Shown here piece after piece: positions 1 through 11,427 of a DNA stretch of 64,000 bases. This stretch comes from Mixophyes australis (lineage: Eukaryota > Chordata > Amphibia > Anura > Limnodynastidae): NCBI GenBank assembly GCA_036250195.1, contig JAVHZZ010000006.1, positions 167,234,424 to 167,298,423 on the forward strand, read 5' to 3'. A program made the position numbers and the translations under genes. Numbering within the stretch: position 1 is the first letter of the stretch; each line of letters opens with the position of its first letter. The notes below the pieces were generated by a model that worked only from the letters and a program-made list of their open reading frames with translations, ran no database searches and had not been told where the DNA came from.

Positions 1-136
1 GATAGCAGTCAATTAACCTACTAGTATGTTTTTGGAGTGTGAGAGGAAACCGGAGCACCCGGAGGAAACCCTCGCAAACGCGGAGTGAACATACTAACTC
101 CACGAGTGGGCATGAGTGCCACATGCCTCAAACAGC
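1..136 (-). repeat. SINE fragment (V-SINE-like), cut by window edge
   Basis: Minus-strand piece of the tRNA-derived SINE also seen complete at 4061 and 55126. It carries the central block that reads GGTTTCCTCC on the other strand and the TAACCTACTAGTA block. It is divergent, and the rest lies outside the window or is lost. Confidence 0.7.
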
Positions 137-261
137 TACAACTTAAAAAATGTAGGTAATGGGTGCCAGCCAACATAGAATCTTCAGCAATGGTCTTTTA
201 ATAGTAAGACTGTCATTGCCATAATTCTTAAATATTATTTTATTTAGTAAATATTAGCAGC

Positions 262-545
262 AGCTATTTATATCATGCCACTAATTCCACAGCGCTGTGC
301 AGAGAACTCACTCACATTAGTCCCTGCCCCATTGGAGCTTACAGTCTAAATTCCCTAACATACACACACAAACAGAGAGAGACTATGATCAATTTAATAG
401 CAGCCAATTAACCTACTAGTACTACTTTTGGAGTGTGGGAGAAAACCGGAGCACCTACTCAAACACGGGAAGAACACACAAACTCCACATAGATAAGGCC
501 ATGGACAGGAATCGAACTTATGACCCTTAAGTGTGATGACAACTT
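262..545 (-). repeat. tRNA-derived SINE, V-SINE-like
   Basis: Reverse-oriented copy of the SINE at 4061-4388 and 55126-55463. Shared blocks in order are the tail end near 265-300, the stretch GGAGCTTACAGTCTAAATTC, the TAACCTACTAGTA block, the conserved GGAGCACC centre, and the tRNA-like head near 500-545. The A and B boxes are degraded. It lies directly beside the partial copy at 1-136. Confidence 0.75.
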
Positions 546-736
546 AATAATAATTATACTTAACACATGTGACTGTAGCTAAACATAGATATATATTAAA
601 AATGTATCACATAAACATGAATTTAATAACATATAAAATCTTTGAGCTCACTGATAAACATAAGAGTTGGCAGGTAGAATTTGACTCAATTTGTTTTCAC
701 ATTTATGAAAACAAAATATTAACGACACAGAGATTG

Positions 737-2104
737 TGTTAAGAGCCGCAGCAGCTCTGTTTCGTCTAGCGGTCTGCCATGACAACAGTTGGGACATCAC
801 TTCCAGTATCTTTGTCCTGGCCGTCACCTAGGAAACAGTCGGGACATGTTTCCATTAATTCTGCGTCCCATCCCGGTGTCACGATCTGCATCCTGCATCT
901 CCTGTTTGCCAGGAACTATGTGGACCTTTATACATAGATATATCCTGTCTGTTGTACAACTGGTCCACCAAAGGGGCCACTGTGGTACTAAGACTGCTCT
1001 CTTACCTGTCAGAGCTAGGCTTGTTAATCCAGGATGCTTACCACCTGTCCCAGGCTTATAAAAGCCTGCTTGTCCCAGCAGCCTTTGCCAGATCATCTGT
1101 TGCCTTTCCCTGTGTTGCTTTCCTGATTGTTCTCATGGTACTGACCTCTGCTCATCCCTCTGTTTTTGAACCTCTTTCTTGGGCCCCTGACTCAGCTTGT
1201 TTGTGACTCTGTGCTTGCTTTGAGCTCTCCAGTGTTACAGAGGACTAACCTGTTGCAGATTGTTACTAGCAGTCTCCACCTCCTTACCAGTGCTTCTGTT
1301 CGCTATCAAGCTGCAGACCATCACATCCTGTGTCTGTTACCTTCAGTGCTTTGCTCCGCGGATCGTCGCACCTTGGGTGTCATCTCCATTACCTCGTGGT
1401 AAAGTCCTACAGACCATCGCATCCTGTGTCCCCTACCCTCAGTGCTTTGCTTCACAGACTGTCGCACCTAGTGCGTCATCTCCACTACTTCATGGTAAAG
1501 TCCTGAAGATCATTGCATTCTGCATCTGTTGTTTACTGAGTTCTCTAGCTATTTCTGCCATACCCTACCATATTGCATTCTGAAACCTGTGTAACCGGTG
1601 TTTAATAAAAACCACTTAGTTCACTACGCACTCTCTTTGGTCTTATTTTGGGAATCCTGGCACCCGGTAGGTGTGCACAGCTGGGCGCGTGCGCATCCGA
1701 CTTCCATTAATTAAGCAACCTCCTGGTGCTAATTATTGATGACTGGATTTCTGTCTTGTGATTGGTTGCTGTGGGTATACAAGGCAGGAAGGGCTTAGTC
1801 TCCCTGTCGGTTATAGCATCTGTGTGCTGAACATTTTCTGACCGGCTCTGTTCTGTAGATACCCTGATTGAATGCTTGGATTACCCATGCTTGTAACCTG
1901 CCCTGACCTCTGGCTTGTCCCTGTTTATCCTGCTCGCTACTGACTCTTGATCTATGGATTATCTTTGGTATTACCCTCCACTTTGCGCTATGGTTATCAT
2001 TGATAAACATTTACTACTCTAAAGTGAAGTCCTGAGGGCTAAAGGTGAAGACTTCTATTCAGTCTTGTTCTAAGAGTTTATCTAAGTAGCTGTGAGTCCC
2101 AACA
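737..2104 (+). mobile_element. Solo LTR of a Ty3/gypsy-type element, itself split by a second LTR
   Basis: The element starts TGTTAAGAGCC and ends GTCCCAACA, and is flanked on both sides by the 5 bp duplication GATTG (732-736 and 2105-2109). Without the inner LTR (877-1662) and its duplicated site it is about 577 bp. It shares blocks with the minus-strand LTR at 30006-30785: the ATGAC..CACTTCC head, GGGCGCGTG in the middle, and CTAAAGGTGAAGAC near the end. No internal coding region follows, so this is a solo LTR left by recombination. Confidence 0.85.
877..1662 (+). mobile_element. Solo LTR nested in the 737-2104 LTR
   Basis: It begins TGTCACG and ends CCTGGCA, with an exact 5 bp target duplication CCCGG at 872-876 and 1663-1667. 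A TATAAAA box (1057-1063) and an AATAAA signal (1604-1609) lie in the order expected of a plus-strand LTR. Between about 1300 and 1530 two or three degenerate copies of a ~100 bp unit are seen. The family was not identified. Confidence 0.85.
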
Positions 2105-2146
2105 GATTGGCAACTTTTTGTTAAATAGTATCCACTAATAACATAA

Positions 2147-2574
2147 TCTAATATATAAATGTCTAGTGGCGTGTGTTAGTCTGTCTGTCTGTGTGTGTGT
2201 GTTTGTGGAAAAAATAAAACCAAGCTGCAGCGCCACCTGCTGGGCGGAGTTATACACTGACCTACTAAATTCTTAGTGTGTGTGGAAAAAAAAATTCAGA
2301 AAGGGCTGAAATTTGGTATACTAAGATGTTTTTAATTTGTTAATTTCATTTGTTAATTGTTAAAAGTGTTTATAAAGATTTAAAAAAAATATATACATAT
2401 TTCTTGAAGGAGGAGTGACAGTTGGGAGTGGTTGGTGGTTGCCGGGGGTGACAGTGGGGAGTGGTTGGTGGTTGAGGCCTGGGCTATGGCCCAAATGCAT
2501 GACAAGAACCTTTTTAACACCTTAAGTAGCTTGATTTGACTAGAATGCATGAGTATCATGCACGGGTTAACTTG
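2147..2574 (+). mobile_element. Helitron-like non-autonomous element (candidate)
   Basis: It starts with TCTAATATATAAATG, resembling Helitron 5' ends. Close to the 3' end is the short palindrome GCATGAGTATCATGC (2547-2561), followed by CACGGGTTAACTTG, which resembles the subterminal hairpin and tail of Helitrons. The expected CTRR end is not intact (CTTG is seen). No target duplication is seen, as expected for Helitrons. A 30 bp direct duplication containing GAGTGGTTGGTGGTTG is inside. Confidence 0.4.
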
Positions 2575-3070
2575 TCCACAATAATATTCTGACAGGTATT
2601 GTTCTCACTGAACAGTTCAGAGAATAAACCTAAAAAAAATCTTATGTCTTCACAATCTCTATATATTCCAAAGATTCCAGGGTTAAGGTTTTCCTTAACA
2701 GAATACAGTGGTAAGCCAAGCTAGTGAAATCACTGTCCTGATAATAAAAGGTTCAACTCAGTCCAGACACAATCCAGAGGTTTCCTCTTAGCCTGTACAG
2801 TGAGATAATATAAACTACATCTTAATAAATTAAGGAGAAGGCGCATGAATGTGCCTCACTTTGCTAATCACTGGGGAAATGAGATTTACTTTGTGGAGCT
2901 AGATTTTTGTAATGAGATAAAGGGATGACTATATGTGCTGTTTTAGGTGTGATCCTTGCTATGCTGAAGAGCATCTGGACATATCCACCTTGCAAAAGGA
3001 TATTAGTTTTGCATCATTGGGTCTCGTCCTATACTTTGACGGAGAAATGCATTTCTAGTTGCACTCCAAG

Positions 3071-3463
3071 CAGGGCCGAATTAACCATAGGGCTAACTGG
3101 GCTACAGCCCAGGGGCCTATGGCATCCAGGGGGCCCTTGAAAGTGCTCAGCAGCAGTATTGATCGGTCGGGGGCGGGGGCGCCCCTGGCGCGATCAGCGC
3201 TGCTGAGCACTTTCACTGCGGTCCTTCTCCGGCGCGCTGTAGTCTCCTTACTGAGGAGATCTCGTGAGTCTCACTCTCACGAGATCTCCTCAGTAAAGAG
3301 CGTACAGCGCGCCGGAGAAGGAGGTAAGTGCCGGGGGGGGGAGGTGCTGGCAGCTCGGATCACGGGGGGGAAGGGGCGCGGGCAGCTCGGATCACGGGGG
3401 GGCCTCACGGGGGAATGGAGGCCCCCTTAGCCCAGGGGCCTCCATTCCCTTAATCCGGCCCTG
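3071..3463. mobile_element. hAT-type MITE with internal palindrome
   Basis: The ends are CAGGGCCGAATTAA and TTAATCCGGCCCTG (inverted), flanked by a perfect 8 bp duplication ACTCCAAG (3063-3070 and 3464-3471), the hAT signature. Inside, 3216-3328 forms a long GC-rich palindrome centred near 3277. Any ORF across this segment is a by-product of the palindrome and G-rich tracts. The element is non-autonomous. Confidence 0.9.
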
Positions 3464-4060
3464 ACTCCAAGCAATGTAATAATCAGTTCAATGCACACAC
3501 AATTATCACATGTAATAAAGGCTATACCAATGCTCTCTCAGTTTCACTAAATCAGTTTAAAATTGCACTTATGCCCCTCTAAATCTCTAAGGCATCTTTG
3601 TTGGTTAATTAAGTAAAATTAGCTTTGTCTTGACTCAACCATAAAACGTGCTTATTATACGAGCATTTTTTCCCTGAAGTCTTTTAGATTTCTTTAGCAG
3701 TCTTATTCCTGGACATCTTGCATTTAGTGCCTCATTCTGCTGAGAGAGGCATATTTTTCTAGGAGCTGTCAGTAAACAGACAGGTTAGTGCAGCTGAGTA
3801 AACCGTAACTGTGTAACTTCATGGATCCAGATGAACTTTTCTTCCTCTCACAAAGCAGAATCATGGATGATTGCCTTGAACCTATGATAAAAATGTCAAT
3901 AAGAATCTGCATACACTACTAAAATTCTGGGAATAAGCGTAGGTCATTCACAAAGCAACTTTGGACACACCAAGCACCTCAATTTGCGAAAGTGTGCCTA
4001 AATTTTCATCAAGGTGAATGGGTTTATCACATTGAAAGCATTGAGCATTGCCATCATTAC

Positions 4061-4388
4061 ACGGTGGCCTAGTGGTTAGCACTTCTGCCTTACAGCACTG
4101 GGGTCATGAGTTCAATTCCCGACCATGGCCTTATCTGTGTGGAGTTTGTATGTTCTTCCCGTGTTTGCGTGGGTTTCCTCCGGGTGCTCCGGTTTCCTCC
4201 CACACAGCAAAAACATACTGGTAGGTTAAGTGGCGACTAACAAAGTAACCCTAGTCTTTGTTTCTGTCTGTGTGGGTATGCTGGGGAATTTAGACTGTAA
4301 GCTCCAATGGGGCAGGGACTGATGTGAGTGAGTTCTCTGTACAGCACTGCGGAATTAGTGGCGCTATATAAATAAATAATGATGATTA
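4061..4388 (+). repeat. tRNA-derived SINE with V-domain-like centre and L2-like tail
   Basis: The head carries RNA polymerase III boxes: the A-box-like TGGCCTAGTGGT (4065) and the B-box-like GAGTTCAATTCC (4108-4119). The centre (TGTTCTTCCCGTGTTTGCG, then GGTTTCCTCCCACAC) resembles the V domain of fish V-SINEs. The tail GCGCTATATAAATAAATAAT followed by GAT units matches the tail of the local L2 at 60590-60645, which suggests mobilisation by L2 machinery (inference). It is not a functional tRNA gene. Confidence 0.85.
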
Positions 4389-5931
4389 CAATAAGAATTT
4401 TCTGTAATGATTGCTTTAAAAAGAAAAACACGAAATGTAGACAGGCAATAAAGATTAAACAGAGAAGGGTCTGCAGTTACTTTGCTGAACCGCCATCGAA
4501 CCTTTATGTCTATATTTCATCAGTGACTGCAGTAATAGTTGCTGAGGAAATGTGTCACTGTAGAAGTCGCAATGATGAGTCTATTCTAAATTACTTGAAA
4601 GCATAGATATAGCAACATAATAATGACATTTTTGTTTAACTTCCCAAGAGACACATTCTTTGCACTGGAATGTTGATTTAATCAAGAATTGTGTAGCAGT
4701 GTTAGTCTTAGTAACAGTTTAAATATGGTTGTGTATTCTTGCCATTCATACTGGTAATGTACAGTATGTGTTTTCTGAAAACATGCATATAAAATATGAT
4801 GGCAGATAAAACTAAGCATAACAATTCAATCTTGTTTGTTTTTGGTTTGTTAATCAGTTTTAGGATAACAAATTACCACTGTGGCAACATTATTACATAC
4901 ATTTACATACGCTTGCAAAAAAGTGACACAGGGCCATCAATTTCAAACTTTCATAAATTGGCAAACTTGCCTTTACAAGCCATCGCCGCTTTAAATTTTA
5001 GCTGCAAAGTCGCCGATTTCCGGCAAGTTGAAAAAATCGGACTTTCATACATTTACCCCGTGGTCTCATACAATGGTAATGCTATCTTTGCAAAACATGC
5101 ATTTAGCCTCCACTCTACGCATGTCAGGAATTTATTCACCATTGCTCTTCACATGCTCAGAAATGAAAATTACGCCAGTGAACACAATTGTATTCAAATC
5201 ATATCCAAAGGCAAGTGGCACTTCCGACTGCCTATGACTTGAATGGTGAGGCACCGGCTGGAAGGAGCGGTTGCACGTAGACAATGTATAGTAAGGGCGT
5301 GCCTATGGTCAAGCTTATTTATCCAATTCAAAATCTAGGCATCTCTTGGGTGTGCTTTTTTTTGCCATACCATTAGCGCCAGCTACAGGGTAGGCGTAAG
5401 CGCCGACTGATAGTGATGACTGAAAAATGCCAGAAAATGTGTATGGAAGTAAGAGAAACTATAAAAACGCTTTTTTTTTTATATAGTACGCATTAAGAAC
5501 ATCCTGAATTATGTATTTCATGTAAAAAAAATAAAAACTTTTTTTACATATATTTTCTTAATGATTATAGTATTAATGGTTGTAAATGAATTGTTTATTT
5601 ACATTTTATTTAACTTAAATCGTTATCTAAAACATTTTTTACATCTTACATATTTTTTTTTATATGTTATAAATTTTTAATATTATTTTTTTAGCTTCAC
5701 TTCCATTCTTATTCCATAAAGTTTCATCTCCACATCTAACACTGACACATCTCCTATTTCAATCAGCAATATACTCTCTAAAAAAGAGCTATAAACACTC
5801 TAATTTATGTAAAGAGCTTAAAAAAAAAAAAAGAGCAACCGGGTACTTTGCCAACTATCTGAGACCAGTAAGGTGAGCCTCCCTCCCTCCCCATTCCCAA
5901 CCCTCTCTTTATAGAACTTAACAAACACCAG
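4389..5931. other. Intergenic, unclassified AT-rich DNA
   Basis: No gene is supported. At about 4930-5060 is a fragment ending CATACATTTACCCCG. The same motif in the opposite direction (GGGGTAAATGTATGAA) occurs at 5935, so both may be ends of one repeat family. Runs of T and A dominate 5460-5700. Confidence 0.5.
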
Positions 5932-5981
5932 GGGGTAAATGTATGAATCTCCGGATTCTTCATCTCCGGCGTGTTCAGCCT

Positions 5982-6064
5982 CTTCAGCGCTTAAATTTAA
6001 AGCGGCGCTGCATTGTAAAACTTCCCTTTACAATGCAGCGCCGCTTTAAATTTAAGCGCTGAAG
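5982..6064. repeat. Perfect 38 bp inverted repeat (hairpin)
   Basis: Two exact 38-base arms (5982-6019 and 6027-6064) are separated by the 7-base loop ACTTCCC. The arms run from CTTCAGCGC to GCATTGTAAA. No mismatch is seen, so the hairpin is young or maintained. It lies next to the GGGGTAAATGTATGAA repeat end at 5935 and is probably part of a foldback MITE. Confidence 0.9.
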
Positions 6065-6345
6065 CACTGTGGAGAGAGGGGCTGGAGAAAATGGGGGCTA
6101 CAGAAAATGTGGAGAGAGGGGCTGGAGAAAATGGGGGGAGAGGGGGCTACTGAAACATAGAGAGGGGGCTGTACAAAATGGGGGGAGAGGGGGCTACAGA
6201 AAACTTAGACAGAGGGGCTGGAGAAAATCGGGAGAGAGAGGCCTACAGAAAACGCGGAGAGATGGAGCTGGAGAAAATGTGGGGAGAGGAGGCTTCGGAA
6301 AATGTGAAGAGAGAGGGCTGGAGAAAATGGGAGGAGAGGGGGAGT
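6065..6345 (+). repeat. Purine-rich minisatellite, ~28 bp degenerate unit
   Basis: About ten degenerate copies of a unit of the type GAGAGGGGCTGGAGAAAATG / GGGGGCTACAGAAAAT. One strand is almost entirely purine. Open frames through it are repeat artefacts. Confidence 0.85.
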
Positions 6346-6399
6346 GTTATGTTCAGAAATCTCCACTATTTACATACTATTAATTTAAAGGAACTTCAG

Positions 6400-7197
6400 G
6401 TTTGAGCAATCATTTATATTATTAGTTGTTGCACACTATTTGACTCTCCCCTGTTGCTATCTATTGGTATAATTAATTTTACAGCTGCAGAATACATTAA
6501 CACATAAACAAAGGTAATCTAAACGGGATGCATACAGCATTAAGCTGTTTACTTATTAAAAATTTGAGGGCAAGAGGGCATGTGAGCAAAAAGCTGTTTG
6601 GCAGGGGGGCATGTTTGAGAAAAGCTGGCAGGCAAGAGGGCCATTTGAGAGGAAAGCTGGTGGGGAGGGGCATGTGTGACAAAGGCTGGTGGGCAGGGTG
6701 ACATGTGAAAAAAGCTGGCTAGGGTGCTGAGGACTTGAAAGAAAAACTAGTAGGCAGGGGAGCATGTGAGAAAAGCTGGTGGAATGGATGTGGCATGTGT
6801 GACCAAAGCTGATGGGCACAGATGGCATGTGTAATAATAGTTGGTGGGCAGGGGGCATGTCTGAGAAAAGCTGGCGGTCAGCAGGGGACATGGCAGTATG
6901 TAACAGGTGAGTTACATACATTTTTGCTTTGCTCTGAAATCTAATCAACTTTCCTTTAGAAATCCTGTGTTTGCTCCTGGGCAGCAGTGAAGCCTGGACA
7001 GCATTCTTTATCAGACATCAGCACATCAGTGCATCTGAACTGCAGCCGTACCAGCCAGCCAGGATGAGGTAAGAGTTACTATTATTATTTTACAAATGTC
7101 AAGTGTATGAGGGCCTGGGAGGTGGGAATTGGGGGGAGGAGGGGCGGTAGGCTGAAGCTTTGCCTAGGGTGCAGATAAACCTCGCACCGGCCCTGAC
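6400..7197 (+). mobile_element. Repeat carrying a ~33 bp minisatellite and an exon-like cassette
   Basis: From 6560 to 6890 runs a minisatellite with units like GGGCATGTGTGAGAAAAGCT. It is followed by CTGAAATCTAATCAACTTTC, an exon-like block (6960-7068) bounded by TTTCCTTTAG and GTAAGAG, and a tail ending CACCGGCCCTGAC. The same order recurs at 51446-51955, so this is one dispersed element. The superfamily was not determined. Confidence 0.65.
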
Positions 7198-7628
7198 TAT
7201 GGCAAGAGAAGTATAGCCAGAGCGTACTTATACCCATATTCAAATGGAAACATTTCTTGAAGATCCGCTTGTACATTAATATGGGTGTATGTGCTTGCAA
7301 GTTACATCTGATTTTATTAAATGCAAGTTTCGTTCACATTGCGTTTGAAGATGAATCAGGCCCATTTTGTTTCACTGAATTTGGGGTATGATTTGGCTGC
7401 TTTGGGCCTGATTTATCAAGGAATGTTTTTGTGCGTTTCATACACAAAATTTGTCTGTGCATGGCAAGAACCACACCATACACAACTAAACACAGCACCA
7501 TTCAATTCATCTTCGTGCACGAAGAACACTTACTACAGATCTACAATTTTTGGGAGGGAACATGAACTCGAGCGCACGCAGCCACGTCCAAGCTTGTTTT
7601 TTTACCGTATCTCTTGCTCCATCTACAG

Positions 7629-7811
7629 CAGGGGTGGGCAAACCAGTCCTCAAGGGCCAACAACAGTTCATGTTTTTAGGATTTCTGTCTGTAGAAACAG
7701 CTGGGATAATTACTGACCCAGCCAAATAGATTAACTCAGCTGTGCATGATTAAAGAAATCCTAAAAACATGAACTGTTGATGGCCCTTGAGGACTGGTTT
7801 GCCCACCCCTG
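7629..7811. mobile_element. hAT MITE
   Basis: Terminal inverted repeats CAGGGGTGGGCAAACCAGTC and its complement are about 60 bp long, with a perfect 8 bp duplication ATCTACAG (7621-7628 and 7812-7819). The two halves are almost complementary over their outer parts. Confidence 0.93.
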
Positions 7812-8185
7812 ATCTACAGGGCTAGTCTAAGTGCTGATTACTAATGATGACAAGCTATAACATGTGTTTGCAATCAGGAGCACCTGTAAAAATGTATTTT
7901 ATGTTCAGTAGAAATTAAGATCATCCTAATAAATGTATTTTATGGGGGAAAAAAATTTAACTATTTTTTCATTAAGGCTTATATTATTAATTGGTGACAT
8001 GAATTCAATAATTTTTCTGTGCATTCTTTTGCGAATGTATAATACACAAAGGCATTGGACGTATCCTACAGTGTCTTTTGTAGTAGAGCAGAGCAGATTT
8101 GCACCCAAATTCATCATTGCACATATCTTCACATCCATTCCTTGCTGAATTCGGGAGTATGCCAAGCCGATTTATGTTGGCTCAG

Positions 8186-8649
8186 TAATACCCCGTTCAT
8201 ACTGGACCAAAATCCAGGGGTTTTGCCGGGGCGAGCTCAATCTTCAACCCGGGATTTATCGAGGGGTAATTCCCGGGTCGGACCCGGGTTGCCTGCACTA
8301 TGAATGGTGCAACCCGGGTTTTTCAACCCGGGTTGCACAGAAAACAAGCTGATTGGCTGTCTGCCTGTCTCTGGAGGATGATGTAATCGGTGGGAGCCCG
8401 TGGAAGATTCGAGAAGGAGTTTAGGTTGACCATCACCATTTTTCAGCCAATGAAAACTGCTCTGGTGATGACTCCCACAAATTGCCAGGGCACAGACTTG
8501 TGCAGTATGAATGGGGTCAACCCGGGAAATTCCCGGGTCCGAGGTGCAGTATGAATGGTGTTTCTGAGCTGGGACGCTCCGAGCCCCGGCAAAAACCCGG
8601 CTTGAAAAACCCGGGATATTGCCGGGGCGGAAGTATGAAAGCGGTATTA
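8186..8649. mobile_element. CCCGGGTT-rich MITE (TAATACC ends)
   Basis: It begins TAATACCCCGTTCATACTG and ends TATGAAAGCGGTATTA. Many CCCGGGTT/AACCCGGG motifs are inside. It is the same family as 42428-42828, and 10662-11050 is a divergent relative. A TA target duplication with ATACC ends fits both good copies. Confidence 0.75.
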
Positions 8650-8672
8650 GTATGCTTTGATGAATCAGGCCT

Positions 8673-9462
8673 TTTGTATTTAATTCCTCATGTTAGGTAG
8701 AAATTAAAATAAGATGATTTAAAAAAAGAGATATGCAAAGGTGGGGTAAATATGTATGTATTTAGTAAATAACATACTTTCTATTCAGCTCCAAGTTAAC
8801 TTGAGGCCACAAAAAAACAATTAAATTATGCAATTAACTACTTGTTGGGCTCACCACTAGTTAATTTTTATTTGTTTACCTACTTTAATCTGTGTCCTCT
8901 TTGCACAATGTAATTGCCAATTTATACAATGAGATGGAGGAAACAGGCTCACCAGGAATTCTAGTAATTTCAAAAGAAAGATGGCAAGTGTCACTGTAGC
9001 TTTTGGAGAGAGATGAAAAGAGAAATACAATAATAATTAATAATGACATTTCATTTTTACCTGAAGTAAATTTATGTCTCTTTATATGCAAGTTTCTAAA
9101 AGAACAATACATGTGCCAATGATTGTTTTAACAGCTGTTTTCAACTGTTAGTATAGTGATTTTACACAATGCAGACTCACCCAGTTTTGTACAAGAATTT
9201 GTTTAGTTAGGTTGGGATGGATGTACCAGCATGCAGCAGGAAGGCTTTATTCACAGTAACATCTATATGATCGGTCAGGAGATGACTCAGTGGGGCACAG
9301 TTGGAGACACACGTACCATAAAGTAGCTTAAAGACTGCACTGGTAGGCATCCCAGATTCACAAATTTACAGAGATCAATATTTGGCCTGTCAATAGGCCT
9401 ATGTCCCTAATCCCCAGACCCCAAAAAGGCCAAGGTCATAAGTAGGAATAGAAAACCGAACA

Positions 9463-9463
<1 letters not shown>
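8673..9463. other. Intergenic, nothing recognised
   Basis: No gene or clear repeat border is seen. The 9200-9440 part contains pieces that look LTR-like in composition, but no ends were found. Confidence 0.4.

Positions 9464-9530
<67 letters not shown>
9464..9530. repeat. (AT)n microsatellite
   Basis: An essentially pure AT dinucleotide run of about 65 bases. Confidence 0.97.
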
Positions 9531-9532
<2 letters not shown>

Positions 9533-9639
9533 TTAATGTTACCTGTCAATATTATAGTCCTTTCTGATTGTACATGGATTTTTTTTTCTTGAAAAACATT
9601 CATTAGGGTGTTCTTAAAGTCTACTGTACATAATAGCCA

Positions 9640-9957
9640 TTTTTACAGTTGCTCCTACTAGTTGGCACTTAGACTAGACCTGTAGCTGGAGCAAGAGATA
9701 CGGCAGAACACCAGCGTACTTCTGTGTGTGCCTGAGTTTGACTTGGACATGGCTGCACGAGAACGCCCTTACTCTACATTGTCTACGTGCATTGCCCACC
9801 CTGTTCCCTCCCCAAAATCATACGTTGCAGAAAGTGTCGTTGATGACTTGGACAGGGCTGCTTTCTGTTGCGTATCGTCTGGTTCTGAGAATTTGCAAAG
9901 TGATTTTGTGGACAATAAGCACAAAATCAGCAGATACGTTGATTAATGACTCAGGCC
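9640..9957. mobile_element. Fragment of the 16472-17538 MITE family
   Basis: Shares TTTTTACAGTTGCTCCTA, GACCTGTAGCTGG and the terminal TCAGGCCC with 17172-17538. Only the right end is present, and the left part is missing or replaced by the AT microsatellite. Confidence 0.6.
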
Positions 9958-10019
9958 CCATATGTCAAAATATTGCAAAATGGCCTGGTAATACGAGGTA
10001 AAATAATAAAAACAAGTCT

Positions 10020-10245
10020 GGTCATGGATTCAGTAATAACAAAAGACTGGTTGTAATAAAAAAGAGTTTTGACATTTTTCCATGAAACCATAAACCAAAG
10101 ATCTTTACATTTCCAGAAACACATTTTGGAGTCTATATAACATGTATGTATAGACCACTCTACAAGCTAAATATCTACAAACACCATGAAGTTTAAATTA
10201 AATAAACACAAACCCTCTGTCACTGAGGTAATTGAGTCCTCTAAA
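10020..10245 (+). repeat. Inverted repeat arm (partner at 13765-13995)
   Basis: Aligns in reverse complement to 13765-13995 over more than 200 bp at an estimated 85-90% identity. Shared blocks include TTTGACATTTTTCCATGAAA, CTTTACATTTCCAGAAACAC and AAATATCTACAAACACCATG. The arms diverge inward, so they are two opposite copies of one dispersed repeat or the ends of a ~4 kb element. Confidence 0.75.
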
Positions 10246-10661
10246 GGACCACTAATCCTAAAATACAAATTGCCTTATATAAAAGTTATTAATAATCTAA
10301 TATAAAGTTTCAGGTGCTATTGAGGAAACATTGGTGATCATGAAGGGGGTTCTATCCTACCCAAGGACAATGCAGAGAACCTGTTTGAGACTAGTGGCAC
10401 ACTGGTAATTTCTGTGGATATTGTAGATCTGCCTTAGGAACCCAGCATCTGTCCATTCCTTAGGGTTGGATTCAACATCCTAGCATTGAATGGGTTAAAG
10501 GACCACTGAACCTATATTAAAGTTTCTGTATAGAAAAGAACTACTAATAACATTCCCAAGGTTTGACAGAACTCGGGATGTTTCATATTTGAAATGCAGC
10601 TGTGTACAAAATTTTGTTTGTTTTAAACTATAATTTCAGACCCAGTGTAGTGGTGCCCTGA

Positions 10662-11050
10662 TCTGTCATACCCCTTTCACACCCCTTTCACACCGAGGCA
10701 TGGACCCGGGAATAACCCAGGCAGTGTGTTTGTGTGGATGGGTCATGAGACCCAGGGTTATTCCTGTTTTGGAGCCAGATACGCTGCGGTATGAAAGGTG
10801 TTCCCGAGTTATTCAACCCGTGATATGATAAAACCAGCTCATCGGCCTCTGCTACGTCATCTATACGAGCCTCTGCTGTCCCCTTTTAATGACTCATCTT
10901 GATAATGCAGGGCAGACAAGGGCCCAGTGTGACAGGCAGCGATCTGGGATATACCCGGGACCAAAATGCAATGTGAAGGGTTGCAACACAGAGTGAAACC
11001 GTGTTTATTATCCCGTGTCTGATACAGGATTTTGGTGAGAGAGGCACATC
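10662..11050. mobile_element. Divergent CCCGGG-type MITE
   Basis: ATACCCCTTTCACAC at the left and scattered ACCCGGGA-like motifs resemble the elements at 8186 and 42428. A clean right end was not found. Confidence 0.4.
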
Positions 11051-11427
11051 ACACTACCAACACTATGTTCTATTGGAGGTGTTCATAAAACGTAAAAACA
11101 TATCTTCAGTAGTGTGATAGGCAGCGTCGGACTGGCCCAGTGGGCTACCGGTAAAATCACCGGGAGGCCCGGATACCTTACAGCCACACCCCCTTTTAAA
11201 AGTGGGCGGAGCTGCCCCTGGGGACCAGTTGTCCGCACTAGGCAGCCCGCTGTCCTCCCCGGCGTCACCACTGCTTCAAACACGTTGGAAGGTAGCTGTT
11301 CCACCACTTCGTTTCTGACCTGTGCCAGAACCAATTAAAGAAAAGCGCTATTACCCATCTCTACTCCCGACGCATGCGCATTTATGGTGTCGGCCGCGAC
11401 TACACCAGCATGTCTAGGATCTCGCTA

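Larger units (their letters stand above)
7404..8672. mobile_element. GGGCCTGA-type MITE (3 bp TSD) containing two younger insertions
   Basis: The ends are GGGCCTGATTTATCAAGGA and TTGATGAATCAGGCCT, flanked by TTT on both sides (7401-7403 and 8673-8675). It hosts a hAT MITE at 7629-7811 and a CCCGGGTT-rich element at 8186-8649. Its interior between 7890 and 8160 resembles the outer element at 16472-17538. It is non-autonomous and no transposase is seen. Confidence 0.7.

Noticed and set aside
3059..3430. 123-codon plus-strand frame
   Set aside because: It runs through a hAT MITE palindrome and G-rich tracts. The borders with the 8 bp duplication explain the segment.
4061..4135. tRNA gene
   Set aside because: A and B box similarity is present, but the tRNA cannot fold fully and the sequence continues into a SINE body. 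The other copies have the same structure.
4796..5242. 148-codon plus-strand frame
   Set aside because: No known family and no splice or promoter context. Part of it is a repeat also seen at 5935.
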